Below the pieces are notes generated by a model. The model saw only the letters and a list, made by a program, of their open reading frames with translations. It was not told where the DNA came from and ran no database searches. From NCBI GenBank assembly GCA_903872345.1, contig CAIQKM010000002.1, forward strand, positions 1 through 39,179: a stretch of 39,179 bases of DNA, given 5' to 3'. The translations under genes were made by a program, and so were the position numbers. The DNA is from an uncultured Verrucomicrobia subdivision 3 bacterium. Lineage in GTDB: Bacteria > Verrucomicrobiota > Verrucomicrobiia > Limisphaerales > UBA11358. Shown here piece by piece: positions 1-8,761 of this stretch (its first letter is position 1; each line of letters starts with the position of its first letter).

Positions 1-462
1 CCCCGTCGCCCGCCAGACGGCCAGCGCCGCCGCCCCCGCCGCCACGGCTTCCCGCCATTCGTCCCCGCCCGTGACCGCCTGCCGGAGATGTTCCCGCCCT
101 TGATTGTCCCGCACGGCCACGCCGGACACTTTTGGCGGTTCAACCACCCGCCCCGAACCCGCCATGCGCCGCGCCAGCCGCACAAGACATCGTTCCGCAA
201 GGTGCAAATCGGCCTGCCCCTGACATTCCCGCAGCAGTTCGCCCGCTGGTGTCTCGCCCGAGGCAAGGCCATCGGCCACGCTCCGCGCCGCCATGCCCAG
301 GGCGGGAACCGGGACAGCCACCGCCCCGACTCCGGCCAGTCCGGCCAGGGTTAGTGCCTCGCCCAGACTGCCTAGCCCGCGCCCGTGCCCCCGTTCTGGG
401 GTTAATTCAAATTCGGTGGACGAAAAACGCCCGCCGTTGTTGGGATTTATGCTCGTATTCAT
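1..462 (-). CDS. Hypothetical protein, 3' end beyond the window
   Basis: An uninterrupted minus-strand reading frame runs from an ATG at 462-460 to the left edge (154 codons seen, no stop). It starts MNTSINPNNGGRFSSTEFEL, continues with a Gly/Ala/Leu-rich stretch (about residues 31-60, GLAGVGAVAVPVPALG) that could be a weak membrane segment, and then a charged, probably helical part (LLRECQGQADLHLAERCLVRLARRMAG, here broken for description only as residues 76-102). Base composition is very GC-rich, and the frame shows GC at third positions, which favours a real gene over the plus-strand frames opposite it. I do not recognise the family. It is transcribed away from the primase-helicase gene, and the 1-kb gap between them could hold divergent promoters or an origin. 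No clear ribosome-binding site precedes the ATG. It may belong to the same mobile element. Confidence 0.6.
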   Translation of the reverse strand, partial: MNTSINPNNGGRFSSTEFELTPERGHGRGLGSLGEALTLAGLAGVGAVAVPVPALGMAARSVADGLASGETPAGELLRECQGQADLHLAERCLVRLARRMAGSGRVVEPPKVSGVAVRDNQGREHLRQAVTGGDEWREAVAAGAAALAVWRATG

Positions 463-667
463 GCAGTTGATTTTTGGTTGAGCAGCCGACCTTGCCGGAG
501 GTTTACCGGCAAAAAGTGAGTCGAATGCGTTACTCCCCTAGATAGCGGCATACAGGCGGTGCCGACTACCTTGCCGCGCGCGTTTTTATTTGGCCGGCCA
601 GCCGGTAAAACCCCGGCAAACGTTGGCTGAAATCATCCTCCCCGCCGACACCGCCAAAACGGGGTGT

Positions 668-693
668 AACCCCCTAATGGGGGGTATATTTTT
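668..693 (+). other. GC hairpin followed by a T run
   Basis: ACCCCC at 669-674 pairs with GGGGGT at 680-685 around the loop TAATG, followed by TATATTTTT. The GGGG at 661-664 can pair with the same C run, so two alternative hairpins compete. The shape is terminator-like on the plus strand, but no gene lies just upstream on that strand, so its role is open. Confidence 0.35.
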
Positions 694-1384
694 GGAAATT
701 GACCCGGCAAAAACATAGACACCCCCATAGGCCCTGAACACACGCACTTTTTTAATCCTTGGTCAAATCGTCAATGGTGATGGGGCATCGTGCTCCTGGG
801 ATGGCTCTGGGGCCATTCTGATCCAATTTGGCGGCAAGATGCCCAGCAATGGGGGGGGCAGGGGGTACGGGGCTGCGGCTGGTTTACGCGGTTACAACGC
901 ATGGCGATCTGGGAGTGAACTTAATAACTGCCGATTTGCTTGGCTATTAAGCCTATTTTGCACCCGTTCCCTTGGTTACCTCCTATATATACATATTAAT
1001 TTTAAAGAAAGAAGGTGTGAACCAATCGTGATGGAGTAGGCGGGGCAGTGGGTAAAGACGTGAACCATGACTACCAGCGTGTGAAATCCTTTGTTTTATG
1101 AGGAAATCGCAGTCTGTTTGGTTCCAAAGGGTGATCGGATGTCATTCCCGACCGAGTTAAGGGCGCGGGAATAATGGCTCTGCCCCCGAAATCGATAATG
1201 ACACCCCAAAAAAGTGAAAAATTCTGTCCGGAAATTCGGTTTTCCAAAAATAAACGATAACCCCGAAATAGAAAAATAAGCTGTTAACTTTGAGAGGTTG
1301 ATTAAAAAAGCCAATAAAAACGCCCAAAAGGGCATGGGCCGGGGTTCGAATTCGGTTGTTAAAAATAAAAACGACATTCCCCCG

Positions 1385-1428
1385 AAACTCGCCGGGTTTC
1401 GTGCAAATATCGCACTAACGGCGAGTTT
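1385..1428. repeat. 10-bp perfect inverted repeat with nested hairpin
   Basis: AAACTCGCCG (1385-1394) is the exact reverse complement of CGGCGAGTTT (1419-1428). Inside the 24-nt spacer, GTGC (1401-1404) and GCAC (1412-1415) form a second stem around AAATATC. The structure lies 54 nt upstream of the primase-helicase start. It could be a replication-initiator or repressor site, or a leader-RNA structure. The inverted repeats are direct observations; the role is inference. Confidence 0.55.
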
Positions 1429-1482
1429 AAAGGCCAATTATGGCTCTTTTCTCAACGTAGAAAACAACACAAAAAGCAACGT

Positions 1483-4400
1483 ATGAAAAAAACAACAAAA
1501 GAAAACGAAACGCTGACTTCAGATGAAACTGCTCCGGATGTGGAATCGAATGATTCTCCCCAGATAGATTCAGATTCGGGGTTGCGGGCTCAGCGATGGT
1601 TTTACGACCGGCTGTCTTTGAACGAAGCCGACCGGAAATCATTATTTGAAAAACGCGGTCTGAACGACCAAACCATCGATGCCTTGGGGTTTCGTTCCAA
1701 TCCTGATTCCAATAAGGGGATCCTCCTGGAAATGCCCAACCACTTCCCCATGGCCGCCTTGGTTGAGAGCGGGCTATGGAAAGTCGATCCGGCGAAACCG
1801 GGCGAGTCGCCCAGGCCAAACCCTCAATTCCATGGCATGAGCATTGCCGAGAAACGCGATCCGAAGGGCCGCAAGGTCCGTGACCGGAGCGGCCAGGTGA
1901 TCCGCGAATGTGTGTGGAATCATCCGATCCTGATTCCCTATTTGAATGAGCAGGGCGAACTGATCCACCTCCGCCCTCATAAGGGCATGATGGCCGGCAA
2001 AACCCCGCGCTTCTATGTCGCACGTCCCAAGGGGCGGGGTGCGGGCATGAAAGCCATTAACGGCAGCAATAAATTCGGGATCATCACCGAAGGCGAGTTT
2101 AAGGCCGCCGCCCTGTTCCAGGTGCTGGGGGAAGACGCTGAGATTGGGGCGTTGCCGGGCATCACCATGGCGAAGCCGCTGATTGGGGATATCGAGGAAT
2201 GGCTCGAATACATAGGGGTGCGTCAGGTCGTGGTGGGATATGACAACGAAAACAAGGAGGACGAAAAGCTGCCGGGGTATCAGCGGGAAAAACACCGTCG
2301 CTACGACACGCATGTGTGGGCGCTCTACCTGACCCAGCAGCTGAACCAGCAGGGATTTGAAGGCAAATTCTGCGTCCTGCCGGACGAATGGCGGGATGAA
2401 AAGGGTAAAAGTGACTGGGATGGCAGCCTCGCGATGTTTACTAAAAAATTAGGGGTGCCTGATGGTTCGTTAGTGGCTTGGGAAAACGTGAGGGCGGAAG
2501 TCCGGGCCAAGTTTCTGGCCGTGATTCACAAAGCGATAATGGTTGGGGAAATCCGTCACATCAAACTGTTTGATGCCGAAGTCGGCCGCATTATTCGTAG
2601 TCAGTTGGATAAGATCGGCTACGAGCCTTGCTTGCCGATTGGCGGCGAGGGGGAACAAGTGTTATCGCGGCGTTGTCACCGACTGGCAGCCAGACTGAAA
2701 CAAAAAGACTGGTTTCCGCTCAAGGCGGTTCGATTTTTGAGTCTGCTGGGCCAATCGTATCAGTCCACGGCCGGCAGGTATTTCAAAATGAAGCCGCTGA
2801 CTGAAAAGATGGAAGAATTATGGCAAGGTTTGCAAAAGACGGCCCGCGAACGTGGCGACGAGGATGCCAAGCGTGCCTGCGACATGGTCTTGCGCGGGCG
2901 CAAAAGCCTGAAAGCAATGAAACGCGGTCACATTCCGGAAACAATTTCGGATTTTTATTTGCGGCCGCATTATGTGCTGCACCGTAGTAATGGCACCCGC
3001 ACACGGATTGTATCCATCCACAATATCCATGGGGATACAAGCACCATGGTGGAGATTCCTACCGAAGAACTTGGTTCGCCGGTGAAATTGCGGGACTGTT
3101 TGCACCACAAAATCAACGGGGCGGCTTGGGATGGCGGCCAGGCCGAATTGACGGCCTTGCACGAAGATCTGGGGCACCATCTGGCGTTCAAAGATGTTCA
3201 GGAGGTGCCGTTGCGCGGTTATCATGCCAAAAGCAACATCTGGTTCTTTGAGGATGTGGCCATTTCAGACGATGGTGAATTCACGCCTGATCCCAAGACC
3301 GGCATATTCTGGATCAAGAACGCCACCGGGCTCAAAGGATATACCTTTGCCAAGGATCTAAACGGGCGGGCGCGCGACCGGGAAAATGAGGTGTTTCGGC
3401 AGGGTTCCCCCATGATGCACCCGGAAGTCAAAGATACGGTTGAAGAGGTCACGGCGCTTTTTGAGGAAGTGCTGAAAAAATTGCCGGAAGCCCTCGGAGG
3501 AATGGAGGCTTACATGGTGCTGGGCATGGTTTTTGCCAGCGCGGCCGGACCGGAAATATTCAAGAAGTGGAGTTGTTTCCCCGGTCTATGGGTGTACGGC
3601 GAACAAGGGGAAGGCAAATCAGCCTTGTGCCGCTGGGCAATCCGCATCTGGGGCTTTAACAAGGATAAAGGTCTGCCGTTGCCGGCGGATGATCAGCGCA
3701 CCACCCTGACCTTGGCAGCCTTGAGTGGTGCCCTCGGCCAGTATGGCGAATTGTCCCTTTGGCTGGATGAATACCAGGCGGGGACACCCTCATGGGTGCG
3801 GGCCATATTAAAAAACAATTACGACCGGGCGGAAGGCGCCAAAAAGGATTTTGGCGGCAGCCCGCGGGAATACCTCTCCTCGGTCATTGTCAGCGGGGTG
3901 GCAACTTCCAGTGAACCGCAGACGCGCAGCCGCTACGCCCATATTCAGGTCAGCGCCAAAAAACGCACGGCCAATCATTACGAATGGTTTCAAACGCATA
4001 GTCCGGAATTTTACCGGCTGGGACGGTTCCTGTTGCGAAATCGAAAAAAGTATGTGGAGAGCGCCCTCGGCGCGATGGAGGTCTGGACCAAAAGCGCGGC
4101 GATGAAAGAAATCGATGACCGTGCCCGGATGGTGCATGCGCTGGCCTATGCCGGGTTTCATGCCGCCTGTGAAGTCTTCGATGTGGCGGCAGACTTGAAC
4201 GGCTACCGGATTTGGCTGATCGATCACTGCAAGCGCAGCGCGGCTGAAATCCAGAAAAGTGTCAGTGTGGATTCCTTCTGGCATGAGTTGTTGAACGCCG
4301 TCGCATCACGGGACTTTGGCGATTCACCGGCGGACCGCCGCCAGTATTTTCAGGTAATTGAAAATAAGGCCGCCAAGTCGCCCGTCAGCGAACACCAGAC

Positions 4401-4821
4401 CAAGGCCGGAGCGGAATTGAGTTACAAGTCCTGGAAATCTTATCTGCTGTATTTCCGGCCGGGGCCGGTGATTGACATGCTGCGCACATTTAAACGGCGC
4501 TGTGGTGGCGATTTGCCGATTTCACAAACTGACTTGCTCCATCAGATGAGAACCCGGCCCTACTGGCATGCATCAAAAAGTGAATCCGGGCACCGGCAAA
4601 AATTCGGCGGAAAAACCACACAATCCTGCTGGTGCATCAATGTGGACCTGCATCCGCTGGGACTAATGCGCGTCAGTGATGAAGAATTCGATGCGAGTTT
4701 CATTCAGGACGCCGATACGAATTCTTGGTTCACATCGGAGAATTGGACCGATCCACGCAAAGGTGATCTGTTTGCCTTGATCGAATTATTGCAAAGCAAA
4801 CGCAACGACGAGGCCGACTGA
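1483..4821 (+). CDS. Primase-helicase of a mobile element (TOPRIM-like plus P-loop ATPase)
   Basis: The 1112-residue protein probably primes and unwinds DNA for replication of an integrative element or phage satellite. A TOPRIM-like (DUF3854-type) part shows the acidic motif TEGEFKAA (E203) and a second acidic cluster VVVGYDNENKED (D254). The C-terminal half carries a P-loop, GEQGEGKSA (residues 706-714, K712/S713), and a Walker B-like strand LSLWLDEYQ (D762, E763), as in superfamily 3-type or DUF927-like helicases. The N-terminal 30 residues are acidic and low in complexity. The chosen ATG follows AAAAAGCAACGT without a clear Shine-Dalgarno sequence. A 62-codon frame upstream ends in an ATGA overlap with this start, so translational coupling is possible but unproven. 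A helix-turn-helix gene follows 36 nt downstream. No frameshift or stop interrupts it, so it may still be functional. The family assignment rests on motifs and is good for the general role, weaker for the exact subfamily. Confidence 0.8.
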   Translation: MKKTTKENETLTSDETAPDVESNDSPQIDSDSGLRAQRWFYDRLSLNEADRKSLFEKRGLNDQTIDALGFRSNPDSNKGILLEMPNHFPMAALVESGLWKVDPAKPGESPRPNPQFHGMSIAEKRDPKGRKVRDRSGQVIRECVWNHPILIPYLNEQGELIHLRPHKGMMAGKTPRFYVARPKGRGAGMKAINGSNKFGIITEGEFKAAALFQVLGEDAEIGALPGITMAKPLIGDIEEWLEYIGVRQVVVGYDNENKEDEKLPGYQREKHRRYDTHVWALYLTQQLNQQGFEGKFCVLPDEWRDEKGKSDWDGSLAMFTKKLGVPDGSLVAWENVRAEVRAKFLAVIHKAIMVGEIRHIKLFDAEVGRIIRSQLDKIGYEPCLPIGGEGEQVLSRRCHRLAARLKQKDWFPLKAVRFLSLLGQSYQSTAGRYFKMKPLTEKMEELWQGLQKTARERGDEDAKRACDMVLRGRKSLKAMKRGHIPETISDFYLRPHYVLHRSNGTRTRIVSIHNIHGDTSTMVEIPTEELGSPVKLRDCLHHKINGAAWDGGQAELTALHEDLGHHLAFKDVQEVPLRGYHAKSNIWFFEDVAISDDGEFTPDPKTGIFWIKNATGLKGYTFAKDLNGRARDRENEVFRQGSPMMHPEVKDTVEEVTALFEEVLKKLPEALGGMEAYMVLGMVFASAAGPEIFKKWSCFPGLWVYGEQGEGKSALCRWAIRIWGFNKDKGLPLPADDQRTTLTLAALSGALGQYGELSLWLDEYQAGTPSWVRAILKNNYDRAEGAKKDFGGSPREYLSSVIVSGVATSSEPQTRSRYAHIQVSAKKRTANHYEWFQTHSPEFYRLGRFLLRNRKKYVESALGAMEVWTKSAAMKEIDDRARMVHALAYAGFHAACEVFDVAADLNGYRIWLIDHCKRSAAEIQKSVSVDSFWHELLNAVASRDFGDSPADRRQYFQVIENKAAKSPVSEHQTKAGAELSYKSWKSYLLYFRPGPVIDMLRTFKRRCGGDLPISQTDLLHQMRTRPYWHASKSESGHRQKFGGKTTQSCWCINVDLHPLGLMRVSDEEFDASFIQDADTNSWFTSENWTDPRKGDLFALIELLQSKRNDEAD

Positions 4822-4857
4822 GCATAAAAGTAAACGCAGCCAGTAGATTCGCGCACC

Positions 4858-5136
4858 ATGAACGATCTGGATCTGTTCAATTGCCGCAGATTACCTGCTC
4901 GACTCACCATCGAGCAGGTAGCTCTGCTGCTGGGCTTCCAAGTGTACGAGATTTTGATCTTGGTTCGCCATGGGCGAATCAAATGCATCAATTATCAAAG
5001 TCGGAATTCCCGGAAGTATTTTCATGGCGCCTATATTTTGAGTCTGGCTGCGGACGGTGATTTCGTGGAAAAGGCCAGCAAGGCGGTTGCAAAGGAGGTT
5101 AGAGAAAATAATTGCAAAGCCAGTCAGGATGCTTGA
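4858..5136 (+). CDS. Excisionase-like helix-turn-helix protein
   Basis: The 92-residue protein has one recognisable part, residues about 13-65: ARLTIEQVALLLGF followed by a second helix, EILILVRHGRIK, and a basic turn with a KYFHGAYI strand. This is the pattern of HTH_17/MerR-like excisionase domains, which in Verrucomicrobiota elements often sit beside the replication or integrase gene. It lies 36 nt after the primase-helicase on the same strand and probably shares its transcript. The likely role is DNA binding, either as a directionality factor for excision or as a regulator. Its 5' coding part contains an 11-bp perfect inverted repeat. The tail after residue 70 is charged, with no recognised domain. 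A simple transcription repressor is the main alternative. Confidence 0.65.
   Translation: MNDLDLFNCRRLPARLTIEQVALLLGFQVYEILILVRHGRIKCINYQSRNSRKYFHGAYILSLAADGDFVEKASKAVAKEVRENNCKASQDA
4892..4920. repeat. 11-bp perfect inverted repeat inside the HTH gene
   Basis: TACCTGCTCGA (4892-4902) is the exact reverse complement of TCGAGCAGGTA (4910-4920), with the 7-nt spacer CTCACCA. It lies at codons 12-21 of the helix-turn-helix gene. It could be an operator for self-control or an mRNA hairpin near the start. Chance within conserved codons is also possible. Confidence 0.5.
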
Positions 5137-5153
5137 ATCGATAGGTCGATTTT
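5136..5153 (+). terminator. Weak terminator-like hairpin
   Basis: AATCGA (5136-5141) pairs with TCGATT (5146-5151) around TAGG, followed by only a short T run. It overlaps the last base of the stop codon of the HTH gene and faces the convergent GH32 gene ending at 5275. The stem is short and AT-rich, so the call is tentative. Confidence 0.3.
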
Positions 5154-5274
5154 GGAATCATTCGAAATGGTGAGTGACAAGTCATAAAACCATTGTCAGG
5201 ACAAGCGGTTTTTGTGTTTGAAAAATTTTGCTCGGTCGAGAAGCAGGCAGCCAATTTCTGAACCAATTATTTAA

Positions 5275-8200
5275 CTATTCAGCTACTACCCGGTAGAAAC
5301 CGACCAAACCAAAACGGTGGCCGGAGTTGGTATCGGTAAAACTGGCCGAGCAGCCAGCGCTCGACATGGCTGCAATCGTTTGCCAATTGGCTGCCAAATT
5401 TGTGGTCCATTGCACCAAAAACTCATTTACCGCCGCCCCGGTCCATTGAAAGCTGACCCCATTGACACCCATGACTATTCTGTTGATCTGTGGATGATTA
5501 TCCACCGCCGGCAATTTTCCAATCCGCTCCGTGTCAGACACCAACCCGGCGGTAATCTGTACCTCGTCTATAAAGCCCAGGAAAGTTTCCGAGTTCACGC
5601 TCACTGGATAGGTGTTCCGCCCCAGAAACAAATTCCCATTATCGGTTGCCGGCAACGGCAAAAAGCCCGCTGTTAAATTGTTGGTGGCAACGGCCTGGGT
5701 ACCGTTCTGATTGGCGATCGTCAGACGCAGTTGCCCAGCGGAGCCAGCCCACGGATCACAGACGGCCAGCAGATAATGCCATTGGCCATCGGCGTAATTT
5801 GTCTCGGCTAACACCACCTGGTTAGTCTGGTTCAAACTACTGTTCACCACCATAAACCGAACTGCACCAGTCGCGATGGCATTCAGGTCCACGCCATAGC
5901 GGAAGATTTGCCCACTGTCCGTCCCCTGCGATATCAACTGCATGCCGCCGGCGTTGTTACGGTTGCCATCTGTTTTGAAAAACAGTTCAATCGAAAATGC
6001 GCTGACAAAATCCATTTCGTCACCATACTGGTCTTGCGGGAAGAAAAGTGCTCCGTCCACGTTTGTGATCGCCTCGGCATTGTATGAGTAATTGCCAGCA
6101 TTGTGCCCATTCACGAACATGGAAATTGGCGCAACATTTGTGCTCAAAGTGACTGGACCATTGGTCAGCCCGTTGAAGGTAATCAAATCATCAATCGACG
6201 ACGATAACGCGCCGACGGTGTGGATTCCCTGCCCGCTATTCGTAGCGGCATCGGCGATGCCCACAAAGCTCGGAGTGCCGGCATTATTTGGTGCGATGAT
6301 TTGCGATTCCATCCGCCAATAGGCGACTTGGTACGGTGCCAGCACCGTTAAGGGCGCCACACTGCTGGTGACAGAACCGCCGGCATTGCTCACTACCACA
6401 AAATAATCCGCATTGGTCGCCGGCACTGGGAAGATCGAAAACGTGCTGTTGGTTGCTCCACCAACCGGCTGACCGTTCAAATACCACTGATACTTTAATG
6501 GCAACGTTGTTCCAGTGGCGGTGACACTCAAGCTGGCTCTGTCACCTACATTGACCGTGGTCGCCGGCGCGGGCTGTGAGGAAATGTAGGGCGGTGCGAC
6601 CGGCCAGACGGACCCCAGATTATACAGGTTGAGGGAGGCCAACCGGGCGCCAGTGCCGTCGGCCACCAGACTTAACGCTTGCGGACCGGCAACGGGTGTC
6701 GTCCCCATGGACATATAAACCAGTCCGTTATTCGCGAAGATTTCGAGAATTCCTCGATCCATCAATATTCGCAAGGTTATTGCCCCGTTGATCGGGCTTA
6801 AGGCATTGGTGATGCCTTCACAGGATAATTGCTGGCTCGGGCAGTTATAGGTTACCACTGTGCCGCCCAATGTAAAAGTGACACTCGAAGCGCTGCCGGG
6901 CAGGAGCTCGGCTTGCAACTCGCAGGCTTCGCCCGTTGTCCCGGCCAGCACGTTCACTCCGTCGCTCAGCGCCTGCGCTGGCCACGTATTGGTGCTAGTT
7001 CGCAAACTCGCGATTTCATTTACCGGATTGGCGTAAATGAGCGGCGTCGAACCGGTGGTTTGCAACGTCAGCTGCACCGGAAAAGTCAGTGTGCAGTCAA
7101 ACGGCATGCCGGGGTATTCGTTAGGGGTATTGGCGATCAAAATCTTCCGACCATCCGATGCGGGCAGATTGTAAAATGTCTGGGCTGCTGCAAAATTGTT
7201 GCCCCCGCGAATGGTGAGATAACCGGTTTGCGGCGTGAATGCATGACCGTCAAAGGTGCCAACTTCATAACCGCCGGCACCGCCGTAAAAGATCCATTTG
7301 AAGTTGTTCGTATTTCCATCCAGCGGCAGCTGGAAAAACTCCGGCACCTCGGCTTGGTTTGGCAATGTAAAGTCACTCTCATGCGTCCAATTCTTGAGGT
7401 CGGGCGATGAAAAGAATCCATACGTGTGCGTTCCGTCGTTGTAGTAAAGCACCATGATCCATTTGTTGCCCGGTGCATACCAAATCGGCCTAGGATCGTG
7501 GTCGGTGGTGGTCCGCTGGGCACCCAGCACCGGATTACCAGCGTATTTGGTAAAATTCGTGCCATCCAAACTGTAGGCAATACTCTGGGTAAAAGTCCGG
7601 CCAGCCGACATGCGAGTCAGGCCGCCGGCGGAAGTGAACATGGCGATGATGGCATTGGTGCCAAAGCCGGTGGAATTATTCCCATCCACGGTCGCTCCTC
7701 CCGAAATGCACGTACCCAGCGGATCAGAGTAAAGTTCCTCGGGCAATTCCGTCCAATGCACTAAATCCGTACTCGCCACCTGCCCCCAACAGTGGTTGCC
7801 GTTCTGCAATTGATAGGGATTATGTTGAAAGCAGACATGATACACACCTTGGTAATAAACCATGCCATTCGGGTCGTTGATATATCCGCGCCGGGCGGAG
7901 ATGTGAAAAACCGGTCGGTCAGACTCCTGATAAATCGGTACGGACGTGATGATGTTGGAGGCTTGAACCAAGGACGCCAACTGGCCCTCATTGGCCAGTT
8001 GCGAATCAATCCGCACCACCAATTCGCCGCCTTGATATGGCGATAAATCCAGAAAATTATAAAAATCCGGCGTTCCATTGGTCACGAGGTTGATGTTAAA
8101 TTCCTGAACCACCAAACCCTCCTTTATGACTTCAACCAGATGCGGCGGCCCATTAAAATTCGCCGGCAAATTGAGGTAATGCTGATTTGCGACCAGCACT

Positions 8201-8754
8201 CCCGGAATGGGATTGTCCGTGGCCGTGATCTGATCCACGTTGATATGCCCCCACCCGCCGGTGTAGCTGTCCACGATTTGCAACTGCGCAGTTTGGTTTG
8301 TATAAGCACTCAGATTCCACTGCAACCAATCAAGGTGTTCGCGGTCGCCCATGCCCACCGCCGAGCGTACGACTTGTCCATTGACCAGCAGGTTGATGCA
8401 GGTCTGCCCGCGCCAGTTGCCGCCGCCAATGAGAAACTTGAGATACTTACGCTGAATGGTGAATGGTGGAGAAGTGAGTGTGCCGGTGGTGCCGTCGCCG
8501 GTTAGAAACGTATTCACCAAGCCATTCCCCACATAGCCGTCCACGGTCTGTTGCCCCGGCAAAGTGCCTTGCGCCGGCCTAGTACCAAAGCAGTTGCCGG
8601 TAGTCGTCCAAACGCCGCCGGGCAGCCAGACATAATTCGCTTCCTCAAAGTCTGACAGCAGGATGTCCTGCCCCGCCGCTGTCAGACGAAAAGCCAGCAG
8701 CGCAAACAGAAAAGCAAGGCGGCTAATGTGAGATTGAATCTGGGTGCGCGGCAT
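5275..8754 (-). CDS. Secreted GH32-like protein with LamG, altered active-site motifs
   Basis: The third GH32 paralogue in the operon (1159 residues). The start was set at 8754-8752, 7 nt after the preceding gene's stop, because it gives a clean signal peptide (MPRTQIQSHISRLAFLFALL, cleaved near TAAGQ). The longer open frame upstream lies inside the preceding gene. Order: galactose-binding-like module (about 30-180), a DUF4980-like region (about 185-280), GH32 beta-propeller and beta-sandwich (about 285-715), Ig-like domain (720-805), LamG module (808-1070), short tail. The nucleophile motif is intact (NDPNG, D294). The RDP motif reads HDPR (H419, D420), so the usual arginine is missing. The acid/base motif reads EVPE (E469) instead of ECPD. 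It resembles the neighbouring paralogue over its full length. Possible roles are a fructanase of altered specificity or a fructan-binding protein with reduced activity. It is the last gene of the fructan operon. Confidence 0.85.
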   Translation of the reverse strand: MPRTQIQSHISRLAFLFALLAFRLTAAGQDILLSDFEEANYVWLPGGVWTTTGNCFGTRPAQGTLPGQQTVDGYVGNGLVNTFLTGDGTTGTLTSPPFTIQRKYLKFLIGGGNWRGQTCINLLVNGQVVRSAVGMGDREHLDWLQWNLSAYTNQTAQLQIVDSYTGGWGHINVDQITATDNPIPGVLVANQHYLNLPANFNGPPHLVEVIKEGLVVQEFNINLVTNGTPDFYNFLDLSPYQGGELVVRIDSQLANEGQLASLVQASNIITSVPIYQESDRPVFHISARRGYINDPNGMVYYQGVYHVCFQHNPYQLQNGNHCWGQVASTDLVHWTELPEELYSDPLGTCISGGATVDGNNSTGFGTNAIIAMFTSAGGLTRMSAGRTFTQSIAYSLDGTNFTKYAGNPVLGAQRTTTDHDPRPIWYAPGNKWIMVLYYNDGTHTYGFFSSPDLKNWTHESDFTLPNQAEVPEFFQLPLDGNTNNFKWIFYGGAGGYEVGTFDGHAFTPQTGYLTIRGGNNFAAAQTFYNLPASDGRKILIANTPNEYPGMPFDCTLTFPVQLTLQTTGSTPLIYANPVNEIASLRTSTNTWPAQALSDGVNVLAGTTGEACELQAELLPGSASSVTFTLGGTVVTYNCPSQQLSCEGITNALSPINGAITLRILMDRGILEIFANNGLVYMSMGTTPVAGPQALSLVADGTGARLASLNLYNLGSVWPVAPPYISSQPAPATTVNVGDRASLSVTATGTTLPLKYQWYLNGQPVGGATNSTFSIFPVPATNADYFVVVSNAGGSVTSSVAPLTVLAPYQVAYWRMESQIIAPNNAGTPSFVGIADAATNSGQGIHTVGALSSSIDDLITFNGLTNGPVTLSTNVAPISMFVNGHNAGNYSYNAEAITNVDGALFFPQDQYGDEMDFVSAFSIELFFKTDGNRNNAGGMQLISQGTDSGQIFRYGVDLNAIATGAVRFMVVNSSLNQTNQVVLAETNYADGQWHYLLAVCDPWAGSAGQLRLTIANQNGTQAVATNNLTAGFLPLPATDNGNLFLGRNTYPVSVNSETFLGFIDEVQITAGLVSDTERIGKLPAVDNHPQINRIVMGVNGVSFQWTGAAVNEFLVQWTTNLAANWQTIAAMSSAGCSASFTDTNSGHRFGLVGFYRVVAE

Positions 8755-8761
8755 AATGGAA

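Larger units (their letters stand above)
463..1482. other. Non-coding gap between divergent genes
   Basis: About 1 kb with no convincing gene. Composition changes from GC-rich on the left to AT-rich near 1200-1480. It contains two hairpin-forming segments (listed separately at 668-693 and 1385-1428) and scattered repeats of the words ccggcaaa and ccggtaaaa near 500-710. Open frames of 62 to 113 codons exist at 839-1039, 1096-1437 (minus) and 1298-1486, but none has a recognisable family, a placed ribosome-binding site or coding-like composition. Its place upstream of a primase-helicase makes it the natural spot for an element's replication origin or control region. That is inference from position. 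Confidence 0.5.

Noticed and set aside
1336..1360. tRNA-like T-loop word GGTTCGAATTC
   Set aside because: The surrounding bases do not form a T stem or any other tRNA arm. It is not an att copy of tRNA-Cys as far as can be seen.
1096..1437. A 113-codon minus-strand frame upstream of the primase-helicase
   Set aside because: Phe/Leu-rich from AT-rich DNA, with no ribosome-binding site or known family. It overlaps the inverted repeat region.
1298..1486. A 62-codon frame ending in an ATGA overlap with the primase-helicase start
   Set aside because: The overlap is suggestive, but the TTG start has a purine run too close to it and the product has no recognisable features. Noted as a possible leader only.
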